A DNA stretch of 5,320 bases from an uncultured Clostridia bacterium. GTDB lineage: Bacteria > Bacillota > Clostridia > Christensenellales > Borkfalkiaceae. The notes under the pieces are model-generated. The model was given only the letters and a program-made list of their open reading frames with translations, was not told where the DNA came from and searched no databases. This document shows positions 5,136 to 5,320 of this stretch, piece after piece (positions within the stretch are counted from its first letter, which is position 1; every line of letters starts with the position of its first letter). The position numbers were made by a program, and so were the translations under genes. The DNA is taken from assembly GCA_947581885.1 (NCBI GenBank), contig CANPWF010000123.1:1-5320 (forward strand), given 5' to 3'.

Positions 5136-5320
5136 TCTTCGCCCAACAATACCCTTTCGAGCTGAACCTTCGCCGCCGCGAAATCGTTACATCCGATGAG
5201 GCGGTGATGCCCTTTCCCTTCCGAAAACGTTGAAATGCCTTCGTCGTCGATGCGGATGTTCCCCTCTTTCCCGAGGGAGAACGCACCGTCCGCGCCGAAG
5301 AGAGCGTAATATGCGGATAC
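5117..5320 (-). CDS. C-terminal fragment of an unrecognised protein (runs in from beyond the right edge)
   Basis: On the minus strand an open frame runs from the window edge to TAG at 5117-5119, giving 67 residues without a start in view. It begins VSAYYALFGADGAF and ends with QLERVLLGEDHRFAP. The middle alternates Gly-rich turns and beta-like strands (NIRIDDEGISTF, HHRLIGC), followed by an amphipathic helix-like stretch. Composition is balanced and about 69% of codons end in G or C, like the neighbouring genes, whereas the other frames here are Arg/Ser-rich or broken. I do not recognise the family. The gene converges on the regulator, and the two reading frames overlap by 19 bases (5117-5135). 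A chance open frame cannot be fully excluded at this length. Confidence 0.7.
   Translation of the reverse strand, partial: VSAYYALFGADGAFSLGKEGNIRIDDEGISTFSEGKGHHRLIGCNDFAAAKVQLERVLLGEDHRFAP
5124..5142. other. Stem-loop across the convergent gene ends
   Basis: GCGAAG (5124-5129) and CTTCGC (5137-5142) form a 6-bp inverted repeat with a 7-base loop that contains most of the regulator's stop codon. Two further G:C pairs are possible past a single bulged base. No T tract follows on either strand, so if it ends transcription it does so weakly. No better terminator for the regulator was seen before the window ends. Confidence 0.35.

Noticed and set aside
4867..5286. Minus-strand open frame of 139 codons opposite the regulator's end
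   Set aside because: The product is dominated by Arg, Ser and Pro without any fold-like pattern. A different minus-strand frame in 5117-5320 gives a far more natural protein.
1..5320. CRISPR array, insertion sequence, tRNA, rRNA or defence system
   Set aside because: No regularly spaced identical repeats, transposase-like protein, terminal inverted repeats, RNA gene core or defence-type domain was seen on either strand. The only repeats are protein-module repeats.

Overview
The window looks like chromosomal DNA from a Gram-positive, probably gut-type, Clostridia-like member of the Bacillota. This rests on strong AAGGAGG-type ribosome binding sites, sigma-A type promoters (TTGACA-17-TATACT and TTGTAT-17-TATAAT), a large modular secreted surface protein with a membrane-tail C-terminus, and an AraC/XylS-type regulator of the kind common in gut Firmicutes. 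GC is moderately high (lines I counted by hand run from about 37% to 63%). No species can be named from the sequence.

Layout, left to right. Bases 1-134 hold no gene. They hold a near-consensus leftward promoter (15-43) for a gene outside the window, an intrinsic terminator (41-73) and a further stem-loop (92-118), both downstream of the surface-protein gene. Bases 135-4124 (minus strand) are one 1329-residue gene. It encodes a signal peptide, four jelly-roll carbohydrate-binding-like modules, five Ig-like modules (the last ones CBM_X2-like), a Gly/Ser-rich linker, and a GCGSS / hydrophobic / KRKKH tail. A run of nine G lies in its coding strand. Bases 4125-4271 are a short divergent control region with a clear rightward promoter, a hairpin at the predicted transcript start, direct repeats and both ribosome binding sites. 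Bases 4272-5135 (plus strand) are an AraC-family regulator of 287 residues, starting at an ATG rather than the upstream TTG. At the right edge, the last 67 codons of another minus-strand gene run in from beyond 5320 and stop at 5117-5119, overlapping the regulator's 3' end by 19 bases.

How the parts may work together (inference): the regulator has the two-domain form of sugar-sensing AraC proteins and is divergent from a surface protein that looks built to bind glycans. The surface gene has no clear sigma-A promoter of its own, which fits activator-dependent expression. A plausible reading is a locally controlled glycan-binding or adhesin locus. No catalytic domain is recognisable in the surface protein, so it is not called as an enzyme. 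I see no CRISPR array, insertion sequence, rRNA, tRNA or phage feature. The points most worth testing are the G9 tract as a possible on/off switch, the Cys-containing C-terminal anchor, and the edge gene.
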